From: Bacteroidales bacterium
GTDB lineage: Bacteria; Bacteroidota; Bacteroidia; Bacteroidales; UBA932
Direction of reading: 5' to 3'
Assembly: GCA_015060405.1 (NCBI GenBank)
Contig: SUYN01000002.1
Coordinates: 124,001-188,000 of the forward strand
DNA length: 64,000 bases
Made by a program: the position numbers and the translations under genes. Each line of letters opens with the position of its first letter. Position 1 is the first letter of the stretch. Below the pieces are notes generated by a model. The model saw only the letters and a program-made list of their open reading frames with translations, did not search any database and was not told the origin of the DNA. Shown here one piece after another: positions 37,028 through 46,009 of the stretch.

Positions 37028-37060
37028 GATGAAAGCACCTCATTCCGAGGTGCTTTCATC
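37028..37060. terminator. Bidirectional terminator between galK and ferritin
   Basis: Perfect 14-bp stem GATGAAAGCACCTC/GAGGTGCTTTCATC with loop ATTCC between convergent genes. Confidence 0.9.
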
Positions 37061-37075
37061 ATTGTCAACCCATCC

Positions 37076-37600
37076 TTATTCTGCTGCTGTTGCAAGTGGA
37101 GACGGTGTGTTGTACACTCTTGCGGCAAGTTCCTTGTCGAGCATATACATGCCGTATTTGTTGCCTTCCACGGCTTCTACAGCTGCGATCATCTCTCTTG
37201 CAGACTCTTCTTCTTCCACCTGCTCGTCGATGAACCATACGAGGCGGTTGATTGATGCAAAATCACGGTCTTCGTTTGCAATGGCAGCAAGATTATTGAT
37301 AAGTGAGGTCACCTTCTTCTCATGTTCGAGAGTGTGCCTGAACATCTCAAGTACGCTGTCCCATGCTGCCGGAACAGGATCTATCGGCAGAAGTGTCACC
37401 TTTGCGTCTCGTGAATTGAGATAATTCATGAAGATGCGTGCGTGAGCCTGCTCTTCCTGGAACTGTACGTAGTACCAGTTCGCGACACCTTTATAACCCT
37501 TGTTCTCTGCGTCCATTGACATTGCAAGATAGAGATATGCCGACCAGAGTTCTGCGTTGATCTGAGCGTTTATCGCTTCGTGAAGTTGTTTGCTTATCAT
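37076..37600 (-). CDS. ftnA: Ferritin
   Basis: Non-haem iron-storage protein, 174 residues, four-helix ferritin fold. Ferroxidase ligands appear in order: Glu in NAELWSAYLYL, the E-x2-H pair in QFQEEQAHARIF, Glu in HTLEHEKKV, and the pair of Glu in FIDEQVEEEE. The C-terminal tail is slightly long (ARVYNTPSPLATAAE). The 117-base gap to rmuC is AT-rich and holds the presumed promoter. Confidence 0.95.
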   Translation of the reverse strand: MISKQLHEAINAQINAELWSAYLYLAMSMDAENKGYKGVANWYYVQFQEEQAHARIFMNYLNSRDAKVTLLPIDPVPAAWDSVLEMFRHTLEHEKKVTSLINNLAAIANEDRDFASINRLVWFIDEQVEEEESAREMIAAVEAVEGNKYGMYMLDKELAARVYNTPSPLATAAE

Positions 37601-37717
37601 ATTGTCCTCCTTTAATGGTTATCGATGTGTTATTTTGAATTATTCAAATTTATTACCACTGCAAAGATAGTGAAGAAAAATAAAAAAACAACATTTTCTG
37701 CAGACTAATGATGTTTT

Positions 37718-38953
37718 TTATCGTGACTCGTCCGGACTGTCAGTCTCTATCATGTCTTCCGGCACGGCAAGTTCCTTTCCTTTGCTCCTTCTTATTCCCA
37801 GACTCACCACCTGTCGGGCCGATGTCGTGATGCTCTGTCCGTTGTCCTGGAGTTTTGCCACACCTTTGTTATATTCCCCTATCACGCCCTTGATCTTTCT
37901 TCCCAGCTCGCTGTAGGAGTCATAGAAAGCGCCCACGCGGTCGATCATATTCTGGGCGGCCTGTGTTATCTTCTGGGTGTTGGTGTCATGTCTGAACTTG
38001 TTCCAGGTCAGCTGCATGATCTTCAGGAATGGCATTATCGTCTGTTCTGTGGCTATAAGCACACCTTTCTTATATGCGTCCTGCCAGAGCATGGGATCCG
38101 CTTCCAAGGCCGCTCTGAAAGCCATGTCACGAGGCATGAACATGAGGACATAGTCAGCGAATGATTTCGCATTCTTCTTTGCGTATTCCTTTCCTGCCAG
38201 CTCGTCTATGTGCTTTTTCACGCTTTTCAGATGCCTTGCAAGTGCGGCAGACTTCTCTTCCGGCGTCTCTGCGTTCATATATTCCACAAATGCCGTAAGC
38301 GACACCTTCGAGTCGACTATAAGATCCTTCTGCTCGAGATTCTCCTTGAAATGGAACACGAAGTCCGGACGGCTCAGGTCTTCATTGGCAGCTTCGCGGC
38401 TGTAGTGGATGCCTTCCTGCAGGCCCTCTCCTGCAAGGATCGTTTCAAGGAAATTCTCTCCGAAACATCCCTGTACCTTAGGCTTGCCTGTAAGTGCTTC
38501 CGACAGAGAGTCAGCCTTCATGCCTATGTCTGCCGTCTTCTCCTGCATTTCCTTCACCGCCTGCCTGAGCTGTTCTGAAAGTTTGGCTGTGTTTTCCACA
38601 TGGGTGGTCTCATTCTCCTTCATTGCCTTCTGCATGGATGCTATGCTTTCCTTCAGAGGCTTGAGAATGCTGTCCATAGTGTCCTGATTGCCTTGTGAGA
38701 GTTCCTTTTCACGCTCTTTCAACAGTCTTTCCGTTTCGGCTGTCATGCTGGCCACTATGGTCTCCTTTACCTGTCTGAGGGTCTTTTCATAATTCTCCTG
38801 TGCCTGAGACGCCATCTTCTCGGCGTTCTCTTTTTCGTTTTTGTGCAGTTCTTCAATGAGCTGTATTCTCGCCAGAAAATGCGACCTTGCAATCAGCCAT
38901 GTAACTGCTGCCGTGACAATGACGGCTGCCGGAACTATAAATGTCATTTCCAT
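37718..38953 (-). CDS. rmuC: DNA recombination protein RmuC
   Basis: 411 residues: N-terminal membrane anchor (about 4-20), a long coiled coil (about 25-160), then the RmuC nuclease-like domain with IVDSKVSLTAFVEYM, KSFADYVLMFMPRDMAF and KKGVLIATEQTIMPFL. RmuC limits inversions at short inverted repeats in E. coli, which is of interest beside the inverted paralogues and hairpins of this window, although no direct link is shown. Confidence 0.94.
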   Translation of the reverse strand: MEMTFIVPAAVIVTAAVTWLIARSHFLARIQLIEELHKNEKENAEKMASQAQENYEKTLRQVKETIVASMTAETERLLKEREKELSQGNQDTMDSILKPLKESIASMQKAMKENETTHVENTAKLSEQLRQAVKEMQEKTADIGMKADSLSEALTGKPKVQGCFGENFLETILAGEGLQEGIHYSREAANEDLSRPDFVFHFKENLEQKDLIVDSKVSLTAFVEYMNAETPEEKSAALARHLKSVKKHIDELAGKEYAKKNAKSFADYVLMFMPRDMAFRAALEADPMLWQDAYKKGVLIATEQTIMPFLKIMQLTWNKFRHDTNTQKITQAAQNMIDRVGAFYDSYSELGRKIKGVIGEYNKGVAKLQDNGQSITTSARQVVSLGIRRSKGKELAVPEDMIETDSPDESR

Positions 38954-38988
38954 ATAAAAGAAACTTGCAGAAAAGATACATTATACAT

Positions 38989-39063
38989 AATGATGTATGT
39001 CCTTCTTATCATCTGGGCATCCGTCAGGTTGTACTCGCTGATAAAGGACATCAGGTATATGTA
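38989..39063 (+). CDS. Possible 24-residue membrane peptide
   Basis: ATG at 38989 opens a 24-residue frame MYVLLIIWASVRLYSLIK-like: one short hydrophobic segment followed by basic residues, the shape of bacterial small membrane proteins. It sits in the gap between divergent-facing rmuC and the terminator at 39089. No promoter or ribosome site was identified and short hydrophobic frames arise by chance, so support is weak. Confidence 0.15.
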
Positions 39064-39088
39064 GGATAATCCCTTATGATCATAAAAA

Positions 39089-39119
39089 AATATGGCTGGC
39101 CCTATGGACCAGCCATATT
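39089..39119 (-). terminator. Terminator after the OmpA-like lipoprotein gene
   Basis: 11-bp stem AATATGGCTGG/CCAGCCATATT with a 9-base loop; the T-run for the minus strand follows (A-run at 39084-39090). Confidence 0.85.
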
Positions 39120-39135
39120 CTATGATTGAGGAAGA

Positions 39136-40782
39136 TTATCTGTACATTGCGAATTCAATGTCCTTGGCAGCCCTTTCAGCGAGTTTCTCGCATGCGTTTG
39201 CTGTTTCAAGGTTGGTCTTCACAGCCTCTGTGTTGCCCTGACGTGCGGCAGCGATAGCGCGGAGATAAGCAGCCTTAGCCTCGCCCTTCTTGCAGCAGCA
39301 CTGGAACTCTGCAGCCGGCTTGGTGTTGCCGTTGAGGAGAGCTACGAGAGCAGCGTTGAAGCTCTTCTTTCCAGCGAGCTTTGCAGCAGCTTCCTTGTAG
39401 TTTCCGTTGAGGACGTCGATAACTGCCATGTTCTCCTTTGCAGTCTCGTTGTTTGCAGCAGCGAAGTAGCGGTTTGCCTGAGCGTAGTCAGCATCGCGGA
39501 GAGCAAGAACTCCCATTGCGTTGTTCCAGTCAGCATCCTTCTCGCACTTGTTGAGGGCGCTCTTTGCCTTTGCGTTCTCACCCATGCGGATGTATGTTGC
39601 AGCGAGGTTGTACTGAGCTGTGTTGCTGTCGTACTTGTCGGCAGCCTTCTTGTAGAGATCTACCTTCTGTGCGTCATCCTTCACGAGAGTAGCTGCACGG
39701 AGGAGTGAAGCCTCGTCAAGAACGTCGATGTTCTCTTCCACGAGCTCGAGGAGTTCGTCGTTAGAGTAGTTTGTGTACTCTACGTTAGCGATGAATCTTG
39801 CACGACGGAGAGCTGGAAGGATGTCCTTTGCAAGAGTCTTGTAGACGTTGGACATGTTCTTGATCTCCTGCTCACGTACTGCAGGGTCGCTGTACATAGA
39901 GAGAACGCGGATGATGAGTTCCTTGTCCTTGATGTCAGAAGCAGCGATGAGCTCCTGGAAGCCTTCCCAGTCCTCAGCGATGTTTGAAACGTTTACCGGA
40001 CCTTCAACCTTGTTCTTCTTTGTCATCTTGCCGAAAGCCTTCTCTGCAGAAGCCGAACGGTTGTCAGAAAGTTTCTCATTGAGCTTCTCGGTTCCGTCTG
40101 GTGATGCATAAGCGATGATGTCAGTGCTTACGAGGTTCTTGCGCTCATTTGCCTTGATCTCATCAAGAGCAGCCTGGAAATCCTTGATTGACTGAGATCT
40201 GAGCTCGCTGTTTCTTACGTCTGAGCTGTTGATCTGATAAAGGATCTGACCCTCTGCAGTCTGCTTCAGGATCTCCTGGTAGCCGTCTGCCTTGAGGTCA
40301 ACCTTTCCGTCCTGGCACACGAGCATGTAAGTTGTGTTTGCACCGTCTGCAACCTTCTTGGTAGGAAGAGTAGTGTATTTACCTTTATGTCTTACGACGC
40401 CGCGGAGCTCAAGGTAGCATTTCTCCATGCCCGGAACATATTTGAAGCTTACAGGTTTGGTGATCGTTGCGCCGTTTGAAGGGACTACTTCGTAGTTGTC
40501 CTTTACCTTCTCTCCCTGGAAGATGTATGGCTCCATTGCAACTTCGCCACCTTCATAAACGATTACAGGAGTCACCTCGAGGATGGCTTTCGGATGGAAG
40601 TAATCCTCAGGATAAGTTACAGTTACGTCAGTGTTGATCTCACCGGCTACAACTTCGAGAACTGCGTCTCCGTAACCTACGTTCACGTTCTCAGACTGTT
40701 TTGCCATTTCTGCAGGGGAACCGCATGCTACAGCTGCGATACCGAGAACAGCAAAAGACAAAAGATTGTTGATTTTTCTCAT
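39136..40782 (-). CDS. OmpA-like/TPR outer-membrane lipoprotein
   Basis: 548 residues. A lipoprotein signal ends in AAVAC (Cys20). Beta-rich N-terminal half (about 25-170), then an OmpA-like fold region (about 190-310; DIIAYASPDGTEKLNEKLS, NRSASAEKAFGKM), and a C-terminal TPR-like helical region (about 340-548; YNLAATYIRMGENAKAKSAL). The middle recalls the DUF3868 protein at 60 kb (GFASPESPYDNNTRLAKGR), so the two share an architecture. It probably binds peptidoglycan or scaffolds envelope complexes. Its -7 box TATCTTTG is at 40841-40848. Confidence 0.8.
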   Translation of the reverse strand: MRKINNLLSFAVLGIAAVACGSPAEMAKQSENVNVGYGDAVLEVVAGEINTDVTVTYPEDYFHPKAILEVTPVIVYEGGEVAMEPYIFQGEKVKDNYEVVPSNGATITKPVSFKYVPGMEKCYLELRGVVRHKGKYTTLPTKKVADGANTTYMLVCQDGKVDLKADGYQEILKQTAEGQILYQINSSDVRNSELRSQSIKDFQAALDEIKANERKNLVSTDIIAYASPDGTEKLNEKLSDNRSASAEKAFGKMTKKNKVEGPVNVSNIAEDWEGFQELIAASDIKDKELIIRVLSMYSDPAVREQEIKNMSNVYKTLAKDILPALRRARFIANVEYTNYSNDELLELVEENIDVLDEASLLRAATLVKDDAQKVDLYKKAADKYDSNTAQYNLAATYIRMGENAKAKSALNKCEKDADWNNAMGVLALRDADYAQANRYFAAANNETAKENMAVIDVLNGNYKEAAAKLAGKKSFNAALVALLNGNTKPAAEFQCCCKKGEAKAAYLRAIAAARQGNTEAVKTNLETANACEKLAERAAKDIEFAMYR

Positions 40783-40840
40783 TACAAGTAAATTTTAAAG
40801 TTTTGGTTATATTATTTTAAGTTTCAGCTATAATAATTCA

Positions 40841-40908
40841 CAAAGATAATCAAATTTTATATTTTTGGGCTTTGCGGTAACATAATTTCAACCCTTTTCG
40901 TAACTTTG
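40841..40908. promoter_or_regulatory. Divergent -7 boxes for the OmpA-like gene and the sigma-54 activator
   Basis: TATCTTTG on the minus strand (40841-40848) and TAACTTTG on the plus strand (40901-40908). The latter ends 8 bases before the ATG at 40916, which leaves almost no 5' leader. Confidence 0.55.
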
Positions 40909-40915
40909 CTGCGTT

Positions 40916-42142
40916 ATGACGAATCAGGATCTACAAAGTTTAAAGAACAAATACGATATAATAGGAAACGACCCTGCCTTGAACAGGGCCCTGGAGATAG
41001 CTGTGGCAGTGGCTCCGACCGACATCACCGTGCTTGTGACAGGAGAAAGCGGTGTCGGAAAAGAGAACATTCCGAAGATAATCCACAACAGCAGCCCTCG
41101 CAAGAGAGGGAAATATTTCGCGATCAACTGCGGAGCCATTCCGGAGGGCACCATAGATTCGGAACTTTTCGGTCATGAAAAGGGTTCCTTCACAGGTGCG
41201 AACGAAATGAGGAGGGGATATTTCGAGGAGGCTGACGGCGGAACCATATTCCTTGACGAGATAGCTGAAATGCCTCTGGCATCGCAGGCCAAGCTTCTGA
41301 GGGTGCTTCAGTCGGGAGAGTTCATCCGTGTGGGTTCATCGAAGGTGCTGAAGACAGATGTGAGGGTGATAGCCGCCACCAATGTGAACCTCATGCATGC
41401 CGTTTCAAAGGGAAAGTTCCGTGAAGACCTGTACTACAGGCTCAATGCAGTCACCGTCATGATGCCTTCACTGCGTGAAAGGCCGGGAGACATCAACCTT
41501 CTTTTCCGTAAGTTCGCATCGGACTTTTCCGCGAAATACGGATTCAGCAAGGTCGTGCTTACGGAAGATGCTTCGATACTTCTCAGGAAGTACAGATGGC
41601 CGGGCAACATCAGGCAGCTGAAGAATGTCGCGGAGGCTGTCTCTGCTATGGAATCCATGAAGATGTCCTCGTCTTCCGACAAATGCGTGATAGATGTTGA
41701 CGTTCTTTCTAAATACATTCCTCGTGAAGAGCCTAACCTGCTTCCGGCAAAATCCTCTTCCTATCACGATTCTCCGGAAAGCGCAGCGGAAAGGGAAGCT
41801 ATAATCCGGTCCATACTTCAGCTCAGACAGGATGTGGACTACCTTAAGAGCGTCATTGCCGGTGCGGCTCCAGGCCGTCAGCAGCTTCCGTCCATAGCTC
41901 CTCCTGAACAGATTCAGCCGGCATCTCCGGTGCAGGATGTACATGAAAGGTTCGATGATATGGATGAAGATCCAGATGAACAGGATTTCGATGAGTGTGA
42001 GCCTGAAGTGTTGTCCATCAGGAATTCTAACATGGAACTGATAGAAAAGGTGCTCCGCAAGCACGGAGGAAACAGGAAGGCCGCTGCAGCGGAACTCGGA
42101 ATATCCGAAAGGACATTATACAGAAAACTCAAGCAGAAATGA
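40916..42142 (+). CDS. Sigma-54-dependent transcriptional activator without receiver domain
   Basis: 408 residues. AAA+ domain with Walker A GESGVGKENIPK, the sigma-54 contact loop as GSFTGA (usual GAFTGA), Walker B GGTIFLDEIAEMP, and WPGNIRQLKN; C-terminal Fis-type HTH (LRKHGGNRKAAAAELGISER). It lacks an N-terminal receiver or sensor domain and has an acidic linker (about 310-370). Its stop overlaps lptE (ATGA), so the regulator is coupled to LPS transport and secG, an arrangement I know from other Bacteroidales. Confidence 0.9.
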   Translation: MTNQDLQSLKNKYDIIGNDPALNRALEIAVAVAPTDITVLVTGESGVGKENIPKIIHNSSPRKRGKYFAINCGAIPEGTIDSELFGHEKGSFTGANEMRRGYFEEADGGTIFLDEIAEMPLASQAKLLRVLQSGEFIRVGSSKVLKTDVRVIAATNVNLMHAVSKGKFREDLYYRLNAVTVMMPSLRERPGDINLLFRKFASDFSAKYGFSKVVLTEDASILLRKYRWPGNIRQLKNVAEAVSAMESMKMSSSSDKCVIDVDVLSKYIPREEPNLLPAKSSSYHDSPESAAEREAIIRSILQLRQDVDYLKSVIAGAAPGRQQLPSIAPPEQIQPASPVQDVHERFDDMDEDPDEQDFDECEPEVLSIRNSNMELIEKVLRKHGGNRKAAAAELGISERTLYRKLKQK

Positions 42143-42669
42143 TCATGAAACGAACAATACTTTCATCAGTCTGTGTCATCGCCGCACTTCTTGCTGCGAT
42201 GGCGCTTGTCCAGTCTTGCGGCATATATTCATTCGCGGGAACATCCATCCAGCCGGATGTGAAGACAGTGACCATCAACTACTTCGAGTATCTTGCACCG
42301 AAGGTTAACCCTTCCCTCAGCAACCAGATCACAGAAGCTCTGCAGGAGAAATTCATCAAGCTGACAAAGCTTGAGCTTGTGGACATAGACGGAGATCTTG
42401 AAATCGTCGGTGCCGTGACCGGCTACGATGTGAAGGCGACCGCTATCACCGCGAACGAATCGGCTGCAAAGAACCGTCTGACAGTCAACGTGAAGATAAG
42501 TTTCGTGAACAGGAAGTATCCGGAAGAGGATTTCAACGACAAGGCTTTTTCCGCATATGCGGACTTTGATGCCACACAATCACTTGATGCTGTGGAATCT
42601 TCACTTTGTGAGGAGATTGTCGAGCAGCTTTGCGAAGACATGTTCAATGCAACTGTAGCAAACTGGTAG
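42139..42669 (+). CDS. lptE: LPS assembly lipoprotein LptE
   Basis: Outer-membrane lipoprotein that plugs LptD. 176 residues with signal ending in ALVQSC and the Bacteroidota LptE start CGIYSFAGTSIQPDVKTVTI, followed by NQITEALQEKFIK and LEIVGAVTGYDV. Start at 42139 overlaps the sigma-54 activator stop; 42145 is also possible. lptC is at 30.1 kb. Confidence 0.9.
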   Translation: MIMKRTILSSVCVIAALLAAMALVQSCGIYSFAGTSIQPDVKTVTINYFEYLAPKVNPSLSNQITEALQEKFIKLTKLELVDIDGDLEIVGAVTGYDVKATAITANESAAKNRLTVNVKISFVNRKYPEEDFNDKAFSAYADFDATQSLDAVESSLCEEIVEQLCEDMFNATVANW

Positions 42670-42674
42670 CGGAT

Positions 42675-43277
42675 ATGGAAGGATATATCGATCTGAAGAA
42701 TCTTACGATAGATGAACTGGCCGGAGTAGTCAATCTTTATCCATGGTTCGGCGGGGCACGAAAGGAACTGTGCGGGCGCATGAACGGACTTGGAGATGAT
42801 GCCTGGGGCGAATCCCAGTTCCGCGATGCAGCAATGTATGTATGCGACAGGAGAGCGATGTTCCGTCTTCTGCATTCTGCCGGCGGGCATGACTGGACTG
42901 ATGCAGATGTAGGGCAGCTGCTCAAGTCGTACATATCCGAGCCTGAAGCAGCAGTTGCCGGAGAGGGGACGAAGCAACGTGAAAGAAGGGTGTATGCCGG
43001 CGTGGGTGACTATTTTTCACAGTCGGACTATGACGATGTACGCAGGGCGGATGACAATGTGTTTTCACGCTATGCGGCAAAGGCAGGCCAGGGAAAGCCG
43101 GTGTATGTGGAAGCAGATGAGGAATTTGACCTCTACACCGAGACTTTGGCAAGAATTTACCTTGAACAAGGCTATCCGGAGCAGGCAAAAGTCATTTATT
43201 CAAAACTAATTTTGGCATATCCGGAAAAAAGTGCTTACTTTGCATCCCTTATTGAAAAAATCGACGAATTAAATTAG
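42675..43277 (+). CDS. TPR-like protein of unknown function between lptE and secG
   Basis: About 200 residues, no signal peptide. The C-terminal 45 residues (LARIYLEQGYPEQAKVIYSKLILAYP) form a TPR-like helix pair; the first 100 residues (LTIDELAGVVNLYPWFGGARKEL) are helical. The ATG at 42675 lies 6 bases after lptE. Proteins of this shape occupy the same lptE-secG position in other Bacteroidales. A cytoplasmic adaptor is plausible; function unknown. Confidence 0.82.
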   Translation: MEGYIDLKNLTIDELAGVVNLYPWFGGARKELCGRMNGLGDDAWGESQFRDAAMYVCDRRAMFRLLHSAGGHDWTDADVGQLLKSYISEPEAAVAGEGTKQRERRVYAGVGDYFSQSDYDDVRRADDNVFSRYAAKAGQGKPVYVEADEEFDLYTETLARIYLEQGYPEQAKVIYSKLILAYPEKSAYFASLIEKIDELN

Positions 43278-43288
43278 TAATTGACGAT

Positions 43289-43636
43289 ATGAACGTACTT
43301 TTTACAGTTTTGACAGTGCTTGTCCTCATTGCAAGCGTTCTCATCACACTCATCGTGCTTCTCCAGAACGGAAAGGGCGGCGGACTTGCAAGCAACTTTG
43401 TTGCAGGTAACCAGACATTCGGCGTACGCCAGACAGCCGACATCCTTGAGAAGATCACCTGGGGTCTGGTAATCTTCATCTTTGTAGTTTCAATCGCTAC
43501 GACATTCTCTCTTGGCAACAAGGCAGCTGATGTAGACTACACTGAGAAGCTTCAGAACGAGACACAGGCTATAGAGTTCCCTGTTGAGGCTCCTGCAGCT
43601 GAAGTTCCAGCCGCTGAGGTTCCTGCTGAAGAGTAA
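43289..43636 (+). CDS. secG: Preprotein translocase subunit SecG
   Basis: 115 residues with two membrane segments (about 3-23 and 52-70) and the SecG core VLLQNGKGGGLASNFVAGNQ. The C-terminus carries a Glu/Ala/Pro repeat tail (PAAEVPAAEVPAEE). It closes the sigma-54 activator-lptE-TPR-secG operon. Confidence 0.93.
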   Translation: MNVLFTVLTVLVLIASVLITLIVLLQNGKGGGLASNFVAGNQTFGVRQTADILEKITWGLVIFIFVVSIATTFSLGNKAADVDYTEKLQNETQAIEFPVEAPAAEVPAAEVPAEE

Positions 43637-43709
43637 GCTGACAGATCGGGACATGACGTCTGTCTGACATTTTGTCAGAAATCAGACTTTGGAATATAAT
43701 TTGACCTTA

Positions 43710-43737
43710 AGCCGTCTGTTCGAAAGAACGGACGGCT
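43710..43737 (+). terminator. Hairpin after secG with GNRA-type loop
   Basis: 12-bp stem AGCCGTCTGTTC/GAACGGACGGCT with one G-T pair and a GAAA tetraloop, 73 bases after secG. There is no strong T-run, so termination is uncertain. The rest of the 178-base gap shows nothing else. Confidence 0.6.
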
Positions 43738-43814
43738 ATAAGTGTATATTGCCGTACCTGATGATGGTAATGGATGATCATTCCATGTTTGTTATTGAAA
43801 AACACAGATGAATT

Positions 43815-45950
43815 ATGGCAGACAACAAGTTTGAAAACCTCGGCAGATTCGCGGTGAATCTCAACGAGAAGGCGTCACAAGGTAAGCTTGACCCTGTCAT
43901 CGGCAGGGATGAAGAGATAAGGAGGGTCCTTCAGATCCTCAGCAGGAGGACAAAGAACAATCCTATACTGGTGGGTGAACCGGGAGTGGGAAAGACAGCC
44001 ATTTCTGAAGGTATAGCCCAGAAGATAGTTGATGGCGATGTGCCTGAAAACCTTAAAAGCAGAAAGATATATTCCCTTGACCTCGGTGCTCTCATTGCAG
44101 GAGCGAAGTATCAGGGTGAATTCGAGGAACGTCTCAAAGGTGTCGTGAAGGAGGTGGTCGACAGTGACGGTGAGATAATCCTCTTCATCGACGAGATCCA
44201 CACCCTCGTCGGTGCCGGAAGGACATCCGGTGCGATGGATGCCTCCAACATCCTCAAGCCGGCGCTTGCCCGTGGTGAACTCAGGACAATAGGCTCTACT
44301 ACTTTGGACGAGTATCAGAAGTATTTTGAGACGGACAAGGCCCTGGAGAGGCGTTTCCAGATGGTGATGGTGGAGGAGCCTTCCCCTGCAGCGTCCATCT
44401 CCATAATGCGTGGACTCAAGGAACGTTATGAGAACCACCACAAGGTGCGTATCGAAGACGATGCCCTTATTGCTGCGGTGGAGCTCTCGCATCGTTACAT
44501 AACCAGCAGATTTCTGCCTGACAAGGCCATAGACCTTGTGGATGAGGCGGCTTCAAAGCTTCGTCTCGAGATGAATTCGGTCCCTGAACCTATCGCGGAA
44601 CTTGACAGCCGCATACGTCAGCTGGAGATTGAAAGGGAAGCTATAAAGAGGGAAGGAGTGTCCTTGAAGATGGACAGGATCAAGGAGGAACTGAAAGAGC
44701 TTGAAGCTGAGAGAAAGGATCTCAGGAAGCGGTGGGATGAGGAGAAAGGCATATTGTCCGAACTTCAGGAAGCGCGACAGAAGATGGAGGACTACAGGAT
44801 TGAGGCCCATAATGCCGAAAGGGTAGGTGATTATGGAAAGGTGGCGGAGATAAGATATGGCAAGATGGCTCAGATCCAGCAGAAGATAGAGGAACTCACA
44901 AGAAGACAGGCTGAGATAAAGGATCCTATAATCACAGAGGCGGTCACTCCTGAAGACATTGCAGAAGTGGTGGCTAAATGGACGGGCATCCCGGTGAACA
45001 GGATGCTGGAGAGTGAGAAGGAAAAGCTCCTGCGGATGGAGGAGGCGCTTCACAAGAGAGTGGTCGGACAGGATCAGGCCATAGAGGCTGTAGCAGATGC
45101 CGTACGGCGCTCCCGTGCCGGTCTCCAGAACGGAAAACGCCCGATAGGTTCCTTCCTGTTCATGGGTACGACGGGTGTCGGTAAGACCGAGCTTGCAAAG
45201 GCCTTGGCAGAATTCCTGTTCAACGACGAGAACATGATCACCCGTATAGACATGAGCGAGTATCAGGAACGTCACACTGTCAGCCGTCTCGTAGGTGCGC
45301 CTCCGGGCTATGTAGGCTACGATGAGGGAGGTCAGCTGACTGAAGCAGTGCGCCGCAAGCCTTATTCTGTGGTGCTTCTTGACGAGATAGAGAAGGCCCA
45401 TCCGGATGTGTTCAACACCCTTCTCCAGGTGCTCGATGACGGCCGTCTGACCGACAACAAGGGCCGTACGGTGGATTTCAAGAACACCATCCTGATAATG
45501 ACTTCCAACGTAGGTGCAGACATAATCCAGGGATATATGGAACGTCTGCCGGTCGAGGGAGAGGAACGTCAGAAGGTGCTTTCGGAATGTCGTGCACAGG
45601 TGCTTGAGGTGCTGAAGCGGACGGTGCGTCCTGAGTTCCTGAACAGGATAGATGAAGTCATAATGTTCGAGCCGCTTTCCCAGACCGATATCCGCGAAAT
45701 TCTGAAGATGCAGATGCATGACCTTCAGGAGAAGCTCGGAGAGAACGTGGTTGCGGTGGAATTCACCAGCGAATTCGAGGATTATATGGCGACGAGGGGA
45801 TATGAGCCGGCTTACGGCGCCCGCCCTATCAAGCGTCTTATGCAGAAGGAACTGATCAATCTCCTTGCAAAGTCGATTCTGGACGGCAGCGTGCGGCGCG
45901 AATCCGTCATCGTCGTCGGCATGAAGGACGGTCAGATCGTGATATCATAA
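43815..45950 (+). CDS. clpB: ClpB-type disaggregase lacking the N-terminal domain
   Basis: Hexameric Hsp104/ClpB AAA+ protein, 711 residues against about 860 in full-length ClpB. It starts at the position where the first AAA+ domain begins ([26 protein letters not shown] region). NBD1 Walker [13 protein letters not shown] and Walker [13 protein letters not shown], complete coiled-coil middle domain (about 260-385), NBD2 Walker [26 protein letters not shown] pore loop and [15 protein letters not shown]. The Clp N-domain is absent and the gap upstream cannot encode it. The middle domain shows it is ClpB rather than ClpA/C. Confidence 0.92.
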   Translation: MADNKFENLGRFAVNLNEKASQGKLDPVIGRDEEIRRVLQILSRRTKNNPILVGEPGVGKTAISEGIAQKIVDGDVPENLKSRKIYSLDLGALIAGAKYQGEFEERLKGVVKEVVDSDGEIILFIDEIHTLVGAGRTSGAMDASNILKPALARGELRTIGSTTLDEYQKYFETDKALERRFQMVMVEEPSPAASISIMRGLKERYENHHKVRIEDDALIAAVELSHRYITSRFLPDKAIDLVDEAASKLRLEMNSVPEPIAELDSRIRQLEIEREAIKREGVSLKMDRIKEELKELEAERKDLRKRWDEEKGILSELQEARQKMEDYRIEAHNAERVGDYGKVAEIRYGKMAQIQQKIEELTRRQAEIKDPIITEAVTPEDIAEVVAKWTGIPVNRMLESEKEKLLRMEEALHKRVVGQDQAIEAVADAVRRSRAGLQNGKRPIGSFLFMGTTGVGKTELAKALAEFLFNDENMITRIDMSEYQERHTVSRLVGAPPGYVGYDEGGQLTEAVRRKPYSVVLLDEIEKAHPDVFNTLLQVLDDGRLTDNKGRTVDFKNTILIMTSNVGADIIQGYMERLPVEGEERQKVLSECRAQVLEVLKRTVRPEFLNRIDEVIMFEPLSQTDIREILKMQMHDLQEKLGENVVAVEFTSEFEDYMATRGYEPAYGARPIKRLMQKELINLLAKSILDGSVRRESVIVVGMKDGQIVIS

Positions 45951-45953
45951 ATA

Positions 45954-45985
45954 TTTGTAAATTAAAGCGGATTGCATTATCTTTG
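45954..45985 (+). promoter_or_regulatory. Promoter of the PEGA/barrel and FISUMP genes
   Basis: TTTG (45954-45957), 20 bases, TATCTTTG (45978-45985); full consensus, 25 bases before the ATG at 46010. Confidence 0.72.
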
Positions 45986-46009
45986 GGGGTTGAATCATAT
46001 ATATTCCCT

